A stretch of 64,000 nucleotides of DNA. It comes from Thiocapsa sp. Its GTDB lineage: Bacteria; Pseudomonadota; Gammaproteobacteria; Chromatiales; Chromatiaceae. Shown here one piece after another: positions 55,861 to 64,000 of this stretch. A program made the position numbers and the translations under genes. Location: contig NZ_CP073760.1 of the NCBI RefSeq assembly GCF_018399035.1, forward strand, positions 310,001 through 374,000, written 5' to 3'. The first letter of the stretch is position 1. Every line of letters begins with the position of its first letter. Under the pieces are notes generated by a model. The model saw nothing but the letters and a program-made list of their open reading frames with translations, did no database searches and was not told where the DNA came from.

Positions 55861-57834
55861 ATGGCCGATCTCGGCGACATCTTCGGCCCCGACGGTCGGC
55901 TCTCCGAGCGCCTGCCGGGTTTCGCCCACCGGGCGCAACAACAGGCGATGGCCGAGCGGATCGCCGCGCTCATGGAGGAGGGGGGCACACTCATTTGCGA
56001 GGCGGGCACCGGCACCGGCAAGACCTTCGCCTACCTGGTGCCGGCCATCCTCTCCGGGCGCAAGGTCCTGATCTCGACCGGAACCCGCAACCTCCAGGAC
56101 CAACTCTTCCATCGCGATCTGCCGCTCGTGCGTGCGGCGCTCGGCGTCCCGGTGCGGGCCGCCTTGCTGAAGGGACGCGCCAACTACCTCTGTCGTCATC
56201 GCTTGAAGCTCGCGATCGACGACATCACGCACCTGGACCCCGAGTCGCGCACCGGACTCAAGCAGGTCCAGGCGTGGGCGAAATCGACGACGCGCGGCGA
56301 CATCGCCGAGCTGGGGATCCCGGAGGATGCCCGGGTCTGGCCGAGCGTGACCTCGACCAGCGACAACTGTCTCGGACAGGACTGCCCGGACTGGCAGGGC
56401 TGCCATCTGGTCGCCGCGCGGCGCGAGGCCCAGGCCGCGGATCTGGTCGTCGTGAATCACCATCTCTTCTGTGCCGACCTGGCGCTCAAGGACGAAGGTT
56501 TCGGCGAGATCCTGCCGGGTGCGGACTGCTTCGTGCTCGACGAGGCGCATCAGCTACCCGAGACGGCGAGCAGCTTCTTCGGTGTTCGTGTCAGCGCTCG
56601 GCAATTGCTTGATCTGGTTCGCGACAGCGAGCTCGAGTATCGGCGCGAGGCCGGCGACATGCCCGAGCTGCCCAAACGGCTCTCGGCGCTGCGTCGAGTG
56701 GTTCAGGATCTACGTCTGGGCCTGGGCGAGATCGACCGCCGTGGGCCTTGGAGCGAGCTCGCCGGCGCGCCCGAGGTGTCGAAGGCGCTGGAAACGCTGG
56801 TGCGGCGTCTGGCATCCGTCACCGAGGGTCTGAAGGGGGTCGAGGGTCGCGGCAAGGGTCTGGACGCCTGCTTGGGACGGTCCGAGGATCTCGGCGACGC
56901 CCTGCAGCGCTTGACCTCCGTGGAGCCGCCCGAGGCCGTGCGCTGGTTCGAGACCCAGGGTCGCGGGTTTCGGCTGCACGAGACACCGCTCGAGGTGGCC
57001 GAGCCCTTCCGTGCCCAAATGGGACGGCCCCAAACCGCCTGGGTGTTTACTTCGGCGACGCTGGCCGTCGGCGAGCGCTTCGATCATTTCGCACACCAGC
57101 TCGGGATCGAGGAGGCGCAAACCGAGCGTTGGGACAGCCCATTCGACTATGCGAGCCAGGCGCTCTGGTTCGTCCCGCGTGGTCTGCCGCAGCCGTCCGA
57201 TCCCGCGTACAACAGTCACATCCTCGAGCTGGCCTGCGAGGTGCTCGGCTACAGTCGCGGGCGGGCCTTTCTTCTCTTTACGAGCTATCGCGCCTTGCGC
57301 GAGACGGCCGAGGGCCTGGAAGGCCGCATCCCCTATCCGATCTTGGTCCAGGGCACGGCGCCGCGGGCCGATCTGATCGAGCGTTTCCGTGCACTCGGCA
57401 ACGCCGTCCTCTTGGGCACCTCCAGCTTTTGGGAAGGCGTCGACGTCCGCGGCGAGGCGCTCTCCTGCGTGCTCATCGACCGTTTGCCCTTCGCTTCCCC
57501 GGGCGATCCGGTCCTGGCCGCGCGGATCGATGCCGTGCGTCGGCGCGGCGGCAATCCCTTCAACGACCACCAACTCCCGCAGGCCGTCATCGCACTCAAG
57601 CAGGGTGCCGGACGCCTGATCCGCGACGGCGAGGATCGCGGTGTGCTGGTGGTCTGCGACCCGCGTCTGCTGGGCCGCTCCTACGGGCATCGCTTCCTGG
57701 AGAGCCTGCCGGCGATGGCTCGGACGCGCTCGATCGACGACGTGAGGGCCTTTTTCGAAACGGCACCGCGGGCCGATGACCCACCGGAGCAGCTCGATAC
57801 GGCGCAAGCCGCGCCCGTCGAGGCCCCGATCTGA
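55861..57834 (+). CDS. yoaA: ATP-dependent DNA helicase YoaA (DinG/XPD family)
   Basis: 657 residues: Walker A in CEAGTGTGKTFAYL (~45-58), four Fe-S cluster cysteines (NYLCRHR, DNCLGQDCPDWQGC), VVNHHLFCADL, DEAH box FVLDEAHQL, and C-terminal helicase motifs GTSSFWEGVDVRG and QGAGRLIR. A 5'-3' helicase; E. coli YoaA works with DNA polymerase III chi. ATG 55861. Standing alone downstream of lpoP. Confidence 0.92.
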   Translation: MADLGDIFGPDGRLSERLPGFAHRAQQQAMAERIAALMEEGGTLICEAGTGTGKTFAYLVPAILSGRKVLISTGTRNLQDQLFHRDLPLVRAALGVPVRAALLKGRANYLCRHRLKLAIDDITHLDPESRTGLKQVQAWAKSTTRGDIAELGIPEDARVWPSVTSTSDNCLGQDCPDWQGCHLVAARREAQAADLVVVNHHLFCADLALKDEGFGEILPGADCFVLDEAHQLPETASSFFGVRVSARQLLDLVRDSELEYRREAGDMPELPKRLSALRRVVQDLRLGLGEIDRRGPWSELAGAPEVSKALETLVRRLASVTEGLKGVEGRGKGLDACLGRSEDLGDALQRLTSVEPPEAVRWFETQGRGFRLHETPLEVAEPFRAQMGRPQTAWVFTSATLAVGERFDHFAHQLGIEEAQTERWDSPFDYASQALWFVPRGLPQPSDPAYNSHILELACEVLGYSRGRAFLLFTSYRALRETAEGLEGRIPYPILVQGTAPRADLIERFRALGNAVLLGTSSFWEGVDVRGEALSCVLIDRLPFASPGDPVLAARIDAVRRRGGNPFNDHQLPQAVIALKQGAGRLIRDGEDRGVLVVCDPRLLGRSYGHRFLESLPAMARTRSIDDVRAFFETAPRADDPPEQLDTAQAAPVEAPI

Positions 57835-58035
57835 TCCCGAGCGCTTGATCGAGACCGACGATGCCGGCATTTCTCACCGATATCCACCGCCGAGCAGCGA
57901 TGTCATTGATGAAAATCAGGCGGCAGGCGGCAGGCCCCGCCGCGGGAATGCTTGCCCCTCGCGCCGGTCGAACGCTCCGGATCCGCGGCGCTCGAGCCGA
58001 TGTTGCCGCGGCCATGACGACGGAAACGCTCTGAG

Positions 58036-58755
58036 ATGACCTCGAAACGAACCGATCTCGAATCACCCGCCAGCGCGACCGATGTGAGCGCCTTCCTGCG
58101 CCAGGTCGCCGCGACACCGCGTGTCGGCCCGCCCGGCGCACGCGGGCGGCTCATCTTCGCGATGGACGCCACGGCGAGCCGCGAGCCGACCTGGGATCGG
58201 GCGGCGCAAATCCAATCCGGAATGTTCATCGAGACGCGCGACTTGGGCGGACTCGAGGTTCAGCTTTGCTACTATCGCGGCTTCCGGGATTTCTCGGCCT
58301 CGCCCTGGCTCCAGGATTCGGAGGCCCTGCTCAAACGCATGAACGGGGTCTTCTGCGAGGCCGGTCTGACCCAGATCGGCCGTATTCTGGAGCATGCCCT
58401 GGACGAGGCCAAGACAGGGCGTGTCGATGCCCTGGTGTTCGTCGGCGACTGCATGGAGGAGAGTCGCGATCGTCTCGCCGACCTGGCCGGACGGCTCGGG
58501 CTGTCGGGCGTGCCGGCGTTCGTCTTTCAGGAAGGTCGCGACCCGGCGACCGAACGCAGTTTCCGCGAGATCGCTCGCCTGAGCGGCGGTGCCTGGTGTC
58601 CGTTCGACTCGAGCAGCCCCCGGATGCTGCACGATCTGCTTGCCGCGGTGGCCGTCTATGCCGCGGGCGGCCGGGCGGCGCTGACGCACTACGGCGAGAC
58701 CCATGGCGGGGCCGTCCTTCAATTGACCCACCAAATGACCAAGAAAGGGACCTGA
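58036..58755 (+). CDS. VWA-like domain protein
   Basis: 239 residues. RLIFAMDATASREPTWDRA carries a variant metal site (D-A-T-A-S for D-x-S-x-S), followed by a Rossmann-like pattern of strands (VDALVFVGDCMEES, VPAFVFQEGRDP). No signal peptide. It lies eight bases upstream of the DnaJ-domain gene and is probably co-transcribed with it. Confidence 0.8.
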   Translation: MTSKRTDLESPASATDVSAFLRQVAATPRVGPPGARGRLIFAMDATASREPTWDRAAQIQSGMFIETRDLGGLEVQLCYYRGFRDFSASPWLQDSEALLKRMNGVFCEAGLTQIGRILEHALDEAKTGRVDALVFVGDCMEESRDRLADLAGRLGLSGVPAFVFQEGRDPATERSFREIARLSGGAWCPFDSSSPRMLHDLLAAVAVYAAGGRAALTHYGETHGGAVLQLTHQMTKKGT

Positions 58756-58762
58756 GGTTTGC

Positions 58763-59530
58763 ATGGCGCGTTTGCTGATCCTGCTCGGAATCCTGGGCGC
58801 AGTTCTGTGGTTTCTCTACTGGTTTCGCGCGACCCCGGCGCACCGGGTCAGTCAGGTCCTGCGCAAGGCCGCGTTCTGGGGTGTCATCGGCGTCTTGGTC
58901 CTGGCCGCGGCGACCGGACGGCTGAGCCCTATCTTCGCAGCCGTCGGCGCGGCAATCCCGCTGGTCCTGCGCGCGGCCGCCGTCGTGCGGCTTTTCCCGG
59001 CCATCCAGCAGATGCTGCGTAGTCTCGGTCTGGGTGGCTTGGCAGGACCCGGCGGCGCCGGCGCCGGCGCCGGCAGCGGCGCTCAGGCCTCGAGCATTCG
59101 GACGAAATTCCTCGAGATGACCCTTGATCATGCGACCGGCACGATGGACGGCCACGTCCGCGACGGTCCCTTCAAGGATCGCCGTCTCTCGGAGCTCACG
59201 CTCGACGAGCTGATCCGCATCCTTGAGTTTTACCGCGACGCCGATGCCCAGTCGGCCGCGGTGCTCGAGGCTTATCTCGATCGCGAGCGCGAGCCCGACT
59301 GGCGTGCAAGCGACGAGGGAAGCGGCCGTACCGGTCGCGCGCCGGCGCACGGCGAGCGCCTGACCAAGACCGACGCCTGGGCAATCCTCGGGTTGGAGCC
59401 GGGCGCCGATGTCGATGCCATCCGCACGGCCCATCGGCGGCTCATGCAGCGTCTGCATCCCGATCGCGGCGGGTCGGATTATCTGGCCGCGAAGATCAAC
59501 GAGGCCAAGCGATTGTTGCTGGGGGACTAG
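58763..59530 (+). CDS. Membrane-anchored DnaJ-domain protein
   Basis: 255 residues. Two or three N-terminal membrane helices (~1-80), a glycine/alanine linker, a helical domain (~95-175) and a C-terminal J domain (DAWAILGLEPGADVDAIRTAHRRLMQRLHPDRGG, with the HPD tripeptide). This TIM14/DjlC-like order suggests it recruits Hsp70 at the membrane. Follows the VWA-like gene closely. Confidence 0.87.
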   Translation: MARLLILLGILGAVLWFLYWFRATPAHRVSQVLRKAAFWGVIGVLVLAAATGRLSPIFAAVGAAIPLVLRAAAVVRLFPAIQQMLRSLGLGGLAGPGGAGAGAGSGAQASSIRTKFLEMTLDHATGTMDGHVRDGPFKDRRLSELTLDELIRILEFYRDADAQSAAVLEAYLDREREPDWRASDEGSGRTGRAPAHGERLTKTDAWAILGLEPGADVDAIRTAHRRLMQRLHPDRGGSDYLAAKINEAKRLLLGD

Positions 59531-59589
59531 GTCGCGGCTCGGGACGCCTCGCTCCTTTCACGTCATCACTGCACATCGAGAACACCGCC

Positions 59590-59820
59590 ATGCACTACGA
59601 AATCTGCGTCGAATGGGATGCCGAGGCCGGCGTCTGGTACATCGAGAACAGCAATGTCCCCGGACTGGTCGGCGAGGCGTCCACCCTGGAAGCCATGATG
59701 ACGCTGTTGCAGGTCCGGGTTCCGGAAATGTTGGCGGAGAATGGCTGTCCGGCTGACGACACGATCCCGCTGCGGCTGCTCACGACCACCCACCTCGCCC
59801 AACTGCGTCGGGTTGCCTGA
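59590..59820 (+). CDS. DUF1902 family protein
   Basis: 76 residues: MHYEICVEWDAEAGVWYIENSNVPGLVGEASTLEAMM is the DUF1902 / HicB-like N-terminal pattern. No HicA-like toxin gene beside it. Might be an orphan antitoxin-like fold. Confidence 0.85.
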   Translation: MHYEICVEWDAEAGVWYIENSNVPGLVGEASTLEAMMTLLQVRVPEMLAENGCPADDTIPLRLLTTTHLAQLRRVA

Positions 59821-59850
59821 TAGGAATGTCGCAACGTTTGACGGAACACC

Positions 59851-61104
59851 CTACACCCGCGGTGACCGTCGTCGCTCGGTCAGGATGTACGAAGCAGCTG
59901 CGACGAGCAGGGAGATTCCAAATGCGAGTGCGACGCGGCAGGGCGCACCGTCGCACGCGTTCGGGAGCAGCCGGCCCGTCGCGACGAGCCGCAGCACGGG
60001 CTCGTGCCACAGAAAGAGGCTGTAGCTGACGATGCCGATCGGTACCAGGACCGCACTTGCGAAGATCCGGCCGATCAACGGGGTCCGAAGCGCGGCGGCG
60101 AGGACGAGTAGCGTGCAGCCGACAAGGAAGAGCGGCATTCCCAGAAGTCGCCACCCGACGCCCGTCAAGATCTCGCCGAAGGAGAGGTGGATCAGCGTCG
60201 GCGTCGCGAGCACCAGGAAGGCGAGTGCGGCTAGGTCGATGGCGCGCAGCGGTTGCGGGGCCGGTTCGCACGAGCGCAGGCGCGTGTAGAGGTTGGCTGC
60301 CGCCATGCCGAGTGCAAAGGCGATCAGCTCGCCCGGCAACTGGCGCTCCAGAAAGAAGCGCATCATCTCGGGCGGGAAGGGGTCGGCGTGTCCCGAGACC
60401 GGATCGAAGAAGACCAATCGCGACGGGGAGACGTTCAGGTAAACCCACTCCATCAGCAGGGCCGGCGCGTAGGTCTTCCACGCAAGCGCGATCAGCAGGG
60501 CTGCGGGGAGCGCGATCAGGACCCGGTTTCGGACGAACAAGGGGGCCAAGAATGGCAGGAGCAGATAGAATTGCGCCTCGAGACTCAGGCTCCACAGGGC
60601 CATGTTGAGCCCGAGCGAGCTGGAGCTTCCGGGGTGCAGAAAGTGCAGTAAGGGGATGTGAAGCCAGAGGTTGGTCAGTCCGATGTCGGTACCCAGAATC
60701 GCGTAGCCGCCGCGCAGGATCGGAAGGATGAGTCCGAACAAGAGGGCCAGATGCAGCCAGTAGGTCGGGAGAATCCGCAGGGCTCGGCGCGCGAAGAAGT
60801 GTCCGATCGACGGGTAGGCTACGCCGGCCGCGGCGGCAGTCATCCAGTGACGCGTGAGCAGAAAACCGCTCAGGACGAAGAAGAGTTGCACGCCGAGCAG
60901 ACCCTTCTCGGCCAGTGATTGGCCCCAGCCGGCAGGTGCGTCGGCGGTTACCCCGACCAATAGGGCGTTTGCGTGAAAGGCGAAGACCCAGAGGATCGCA
61001 AGACCGCGAATGCCGTCGAGCGCGCGGTTTCGGTCTGTCGAGGGGGGATTCAATCGCGTGGCCTTGATCAATCTCGGTCTTGGGCCGGTTCCGCAAGGCC
61101 CCAT
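59851..61104 (-). CDS. Acyltransferase family 3 (OafA/NodX-type) membrane protein
   Basis: 417 residues, about ten membrane helices. Conserved RALDGIRGLAILWVFAFHAN with the catalytic histidine, LGVQLFFVLSGFLLTRHW, FFARRALRILPTYWLHL, and LWSLSLEAQFYLLLPF. It acetylates or acylates a surface glycan; the substrate is unknown. Convergent with the DUF1902 gene. Confidence 0.92.
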   Translation of the reverse strand: MGPCGTGPRPRLIKATRLNPPSTDRNRALDGIRGLAILWVFAFHANALLVGVTADAPAGWGQSLAEKGLLGVQLFFVLSGFLLTRHWMTAAAAGVAYPSIGHFFARRALRILPTYWLHLALLFGLILPILRGGYAILGTDIGLTNLWLHIPLLHFLHPGSSSSLGLNMALWSLSLEAQFYLLLPFLAPLFVRNRVLIALPAALLIALAWKTYAPALLMEWVYLNVSPSRLVFFDPVSGHADPFPPEMMRFFLERQLPGELIAFALGMAAANLYTRLRSCEPAPQPLRAIDLAALAFLVLATPTLIHLSFGEILTGVGWRLLGMPLFLVGCTLLVLAAALRTPLIGRIFASAVLVPIGIVSYSLFLWHEPVLRLVATGRLLPNACDGAPCRVALAFGISLLVAAASYILTERRRSPRV

Positions 61105-61173
61105 TCTCTGCGAAGATCCATGTTCGGTCCTGCTTGCCTGGTCAACAGCGCGCGTCGGGGGACGGTATCATCC

Positions 61174-61626
61174 ATGGTCAAAACCCAAGTGCAAACACTC
61201 GTGCGTCTTCCGCCCGCGCAGGTCTACAGCTTCGTGGTCGAGGACTTCCTGCGCAACTACCCGCGCTGGTCGCCGGAGGTGCAGAGTCTTCAGGCGGTGA
61301 CCCAAGGTCCGATCCGGGTCGGTTGGATCGGCCGTCAGACTCGTGTCGACCAAGGGCGCCGCACGGATAGTCGGTTCCGTGTCGTCGCGCTCGAGCCGGG
61401 CCGGCGCGTTTCCTTCAAGGGAACGACCGACCCCTACGTCATCGAGTATCGGTTCGACCCCCTCGGCGAGCATACACATCTCACCTTCATCTTCGAGCTC
61501 GCACAGCTCAATTTGGCGCTTCGCCCCTTCGAGAAGCTGATTCGCATCGCTGCACAAGATGGTGCCGAGCGCGTGACCCGCAACCTGAAGTGCCTCATCG
61601 AATCCGAGCTCGGCGCCGCCGCGTGA
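61174..61626 (+). CDS. SRPBCC (START-like) family protein
   Basis: 150 residues: VRLPPAQVYSFVVEDFLRNYPRWSPEVQSLQAV at the N-terminus and HLTFIFELAQLNLALRPFEKLIRIAAQDGAERVTRNLKCLIE at the C-terminus fit the polyketide-cyclase/SRPBCC fold, which binds hydrophobic ligands. ATG 61174. Divergent from the acyltransferase gene with about 70 bp between. Confidence 0.85.
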   Translation: MVKTQVQTLVRLPPAQVYSFVVEDFLRNYPRWSPEVQSLQAVTQGPIRVGWIGRQTRVDQGRRTDSRFRVVALEPGRRVSFKGTTDPYVIEYRFDPLGEHTHLTFIFELAQLNLALRPFEKLIRIAAQDGAERVTRNLKCLIESELGAAA

Positions 61627-61680
61627 GCGCATCCAAGACCCCGGTGCCGGGGCAAGTCTCGGGCCGTCGTCTGCAAACCT

Positions 61681-61708
61681 TTGACCTAATGGCCGGACTC
61701 CGTATAAT
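61681..61708 (+). promoter_or_regulatory. Sigma-70 promoter for rpsF operon
   Basis: TTGACC (61681-61686), 16-bp spacer, TATAAT (61703-61708). This is the best promoter in the window, matching strong expression of ribosomal genes. The ATG of rpsF is 91 bp downstream of the -10 box. Confidence 0.85.
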
Positions 61709-61714
61709 GCGCGA

Positions 61715-61731
61715 TTCCCCGGACTCCGGGG
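61715..61731 (+). promoter_or_regulatory. Leader hairpin upstream of rpsF
   Basis: TCCCCGGA and TCCGGGGA form a perfect 8-bp stem with a one-base gap, immediately at the predicted transcript start. rpsF leaders in many bacteria bind the S6:S18 complex through a CCG-containing structure. Whether this hairpin does the same is not clear. Confidence 0.45.
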
Positions 61732-61798
61732 AACTCCTTGTCTCACCGTTTCGGCCATCTTGCCGCTGCGGGAGGCTGGCAATCCGAAAGGAGCTTCA

Positions 61799-62212
61799 AT
61801 GCGACATTACGAAGTAGTCTTCATGGTTCATCCGAGCCAGAGCGAGCAGGTGGCGAGCATGATCGAGCGCTACCAGACGAATCTGCAAAAGCGTGGCGGC
61901 GTCGTCCACCGCTTGGAGGATTGGGGGCGTCGCCCGCTGGCGTACCCGATCAACAAGGTGCACAAGGCGCACTACGTCCTCATGAACGTCGAGTGCGATC
62001 AAGAGGCCATCGACGAGCTCGAAAGCGCCTTCCGTTTCAACGATTCGGTCCTGCGCAACCTCATCGTTCGCCGCGACGATGCCGTGACGGAGCCCTCGCC
62101 GTTGGTGAAGACCGGCGAGGAGCGCGAGCGCTCGGATGCACCCGAGGGCAGCAGCCGCCGGGACGATTCAGGTCGAAGCAGCAGCCCCGACAGCGACTCC
62201 CAGAGCGACTAA
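61799..62212 (+). CDS. rpsF: 30S ribosomal protein S6
   Basis: 137 residues: [52 protein letters not shown]. Longer C-terminal tail than in E. coli, rich in Ser, Asp, Glu and Arg (~100-137). AAAGGAG lies five bases before the ATG. First gene of the rpsF-rpsR-DUF2232-rplI operon. Confidence 0.97.
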   Translation: MRHYEVVFMVHPSQSEQVASMIERYQTNLQKRGGVVHRLEDWGRRPLAYPINKVHKAHYVLMNVECDQEAIDELESAFRFNDSVLRNLIVRRDDAVTEPSPLVKTGEERERSDAPEGSSRRDDSGRSSSPDSDSQSD

Positions 62213-62227
62213 GACGAGAAGCCAGCC

Positions 62228-62464
62228 ATGGAATCCAACAACTCACGTTTTTTCCGTCGTAAGCGCTACTGCCGCTTTACCGCCGAAGGCATCACCGAGA
62301 TCGATTACAAGGATCTCAACCTGCTGAAGGCCTACGTCAGCGAGTCCGGCAAGATCGTCCCGAGCCGGATCACCGGGACCTCGGCGAAGTATCAGCGTCA
62401 ATTGGCCCAAGCGGTCAAGCGCGCCCGTTATTTGGCGCTGCTTCCCTATACCGACGGCCACTGA
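62228..62464 (+). CDS. rpsR: 30S ribosomal protein S18
   Basis: 78 residues: [68 protein letters not shown], full-length S18. It follows rpsF by 15 bases, as in most proteobacteria. Confidence 0.98.
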   Translation: MESNNSRFFRRKRYCRFTAEGITEIDYKDLNLLKAYVSESGKIVPSRITGTSAKYQRQLAQAVKRARYLALLPYTDGH

Positions 62465-62473
62465 GCCGGCGAC

Positions 62474-63409
62474 ATGAAGGCGATTGCAGCCTTCGTGATG
62501 CGCGGCCCGTCGCAGGCGGCGCTGGTCGCCGCCGTCACGGCCTTGTTGTCGATCCTGATTCCGCCGTTGGGTTTGTTCAGCGCCGGCTCGATCGGTTTGG
62601 TGGCCCTGCGCAGCGGTCCTGTCTACGGCCTGATCGTCAGCGCGGTGGCGACCCTCGGGATGGGCGCCATCGCCTGGTTGGCGTTGGGCTCGCCCTTGCC
62701 TGCGCTCGGCGTGCTGCTGATGCTTTGGGTGCCGATTCTGGCCCTGGCGCTGCTGCTGCGATATAGCCGCTCTTTGGCGTTGACGCTTCAAGTGGCAGGG
62801 GCTTTGGGCATTCTGCTGATGCTCTCGGCCTACGCCCTGATGGGCGACCCGAGCGCAACCTGGCTGACGATCCTCGAGCCGTTCCGGGACGCGCTGGTGA
62901 AGGACGGCGTGCTGGACGACGCGGCGAGTGCGGCCGTGTTCGCCGAGCTCGCGGGTTGGATGACCGGTGCATTCGCTGCGGCCCTGGTCGCGCAGTTGCT
63001 GTTCGGGCTCTTTATTGCGCGCTGGTGGCAGGCGCTGCTCTATAACCCCGGCGGGTTCGGCGAGGAATTTCGAGAGCTTCGGTTGGGCCGTGCATTCGGG
63101 GTCCTCGTGCTGCTGCTCTTGGCGCTTCTTCCCTTCGGCGACGGCGCGAGCCTCACGGCAAACCTGTTGTTGGTGCCGGGTGTCCTGCTCCTGTTTCAGG
63201 GTCTCGCGGTGGCCCATCAGGTGCGTGCGCTCAAGCAGGCACGTCAGGCGTGGTTGGTCGGACTCTATGTCCTGGTGGTGTTTTTCATGCCGCAGGTCCT
63301 GCTCCTGATCGCCTGCATCGGTTTGGTGGATATCTGGGCCGATATCCGGTCCCGAGTCGCTCCATCGGCGCGGCCGCCGGGTCCCGGCCCGAGCGGACCG
63401 GCGACCTGA
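62474..63409 (+). CDS. DUF2232 membrane protein
   Basis: 311 residues, about eight membrane helices (LVAAVTALLSILIPPLGLFSAG, LLMLWVPILALALLL and others) and a proline-rich C-terminus. DUF2232 genes lie between rpsR and rplI in many gammaproteobacteria, as here. Function unknown. Confidence 0.88.
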   Translation: MKAIAAFVMRGPSQAALVAAVTALLSILIPPLGLFSAGSIGLVALRSGPVYGLIVSAVATLGMGAIAWLALGSPLPALGVLLMLWVPILALALLLRYSRSLALTLQVAGALGILLMLSAYALMGDPSATWLTILEPFRDALVKDGVLDDAASAAVFAELAGWMTGAFAAALVAQLLFGLFIARWWQALLYNPGGFGEEFRELRLGRAFGVLVLLLLALLPFGDGASLTANLLLVPGVLLLFQGLAVAHQVRALKQARQAWLVGLYVLVVFFMPQVLLLIACIGLVDIWADIRSRVAPSARPPGPGPSGPAT

Positions 63410-63557
63410 CCCGCGCGGATTGACCGAAACCCTTTGGCCGATCGATCTCGACGGAATGGATCAGGTTGCGGCGCATGCGCCGCCCGTTCCGGATGATCAC
63501 CCGAGGATCAAGGGTGCATAACCCTGATCTCGACGAACTTTTGAGAGGAATACACAC

Positions 63558-64000
63558 GTGGAAGTCATCCTGCTGAAGAATGTCGGTCGCCTCGGTGCGC
63601 TCGGCGACAAGGTCAGTGTCCGATCGGGCTATGGCCGGAATTATTTGATCCCGTCCGGGTTTGCCGTGTCGGCGACCGACGCCAACCTCGAAGCCTTCGA
63701 GGCTCGGCGTGCCGAGCTCGAGCAGGTCGCAGAGGAACAATTGGCCGAGGCCCGTGCCCGCCGCGATCGTCTCGAAGGGATGAGCGTCACGATCGCGCGC
63801 CGTGCCGGCGAGCAGGGACGGCTGTTCGGCTCGGTCGGCACCGGCGACATCGCCGAGGCGGTGACCGCTGCCGGCTTCGCGCTGACCAAGCAGGAGATCA
63901 AGCTTTCGGGTGGGCCTTTCCGCGCTGCCGGCGAGTATGAGGTGACCCTGCACCTGCACCCCGAGGTCGATGCCGTCATCAAGGTCGACGTCGTTCCCGA
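63558..64000 (+). CDS. rplI: 50S ribosomal protein L9 (partial, runs off the right edge)
   Basis: It starts with GTG 63558, with GAGAGGA eight bases upstream: MEVILLKNVGRLGALGDKVSVRSGYGRNYLIPSGFAV is the L9 N-domain, followed by the long helix and C-domain (LFGSVGTGDIAEAV, KLSGGPFRAAGEYEVTLHLHPEVDAVIKVDVVP). Nearly complete; the last few residues and the stop lie beyond base 64000. Confidence 0.96.
   Translation, partial: MEVILLKNVGRLGALGDKVSVRSGYGRNYLIPSGFAVSATDANLEAFEARRAELEQVAEEQLAEARARRDRLEGMSVTIARRAGEQGRLFGSVGTGDIAEAVTAAGFALTKQEIKLSGGPFRAAGEYEVTLHLHPEVDAVIKVDVVP

Overview
The window looks like chromosome from a high-GC gammaproteobacterium of the Chromatiaceae (purple sulfur bacteria; Thiocapsa-like is my best guess). 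This rests on the gene content: a full system I cytochrome c maturation operon, a persulfide dioxygenase, a CobE-type cobalamin protein, XerD, MutS, YajQ, DsbC and the rpsF-rpsR-rplI block. It also rests on the large load of short interspersed repeats. Taxonomy is inference, because no rRNA gene is present. No tRNA, rRNA, CRISPR array or complete IS was found.

Layout. 1-9.2 kb: a YbhB-like protein, then on the minus strand ccmABCDEFGHI as one tightly overlapping operon, then a PHP-type phosphatase. 9.2-20 kb: scattered metabolic and hypothetical genes (a frameshifted conserved gene, EamA transporter, two Fe(II)/2-oxoglutarate dioxygenases, mepA, an SLC13 permease, an AI-2E family exporter) separated by repeats. 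20-33 kb: GH13 amylase-like enzyme, M1 peptidase, ChaN-like lipoprotein, trhP, ogt, xerD, yajQ, dsbC, PP2C phosphatase. 33-42 kb: an accessory island. 42-52 kb: DUF proteins, mutS, a coiled-coil nuclease-like protein, persulfide dioxygenase, cobE, TSUP permease and a yadGH-type ABC exporter. 52-64 kb: mrcB with an lpoP-like activator gene, yoaA, VWA and DnaJ-domain proteins, an acyltransferase, an SRPBCC protein, and rpsF-rpsR-DUF2232-rplI; rplI runs off the right edge.

The accessory island is a diversity-generating retroelement (DGR). It has two target genes whose 3' ends are variable repeats (VR1 37409-37528, VR2 41150-41269), one adenine-rich template repeat (TR 39099-39218) and an Avd accessory gene. 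In my hand alignment 45 of 46 TR/VR differences fall on TR adenines, which is the hallmark of this system. The reverse transcriptase gene is broken: an N-terminal and a C-terminal piece remain, and the catalytic core is replaced by a cassette with 30-bp perfect terminal inverted repeats made of CGTTGT hexamers. That cassette carries a four-helix-bundle protein gene. Short forms of the same hexamer inverted repeat without a gene occur at several other places, which suggests an uncharacterised small mobile element. The first DGR target also carries dockerin-like repeats and an HExxH protease motif, and lies divergent to a gene that may be cohesin-like.

Three other repeat families shape the window: at least ten 84-86 bp elements ending in TAAACCGCG/CGCGGTTTA (four in a row between ogt and xerD), GTAGGCTGGGGTGA palindromic REPs that flank a REP-associated tyrosine transposase, and assorted longer inverted repeats. 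Several genes take their stop codon or C-terminus from such repeats.
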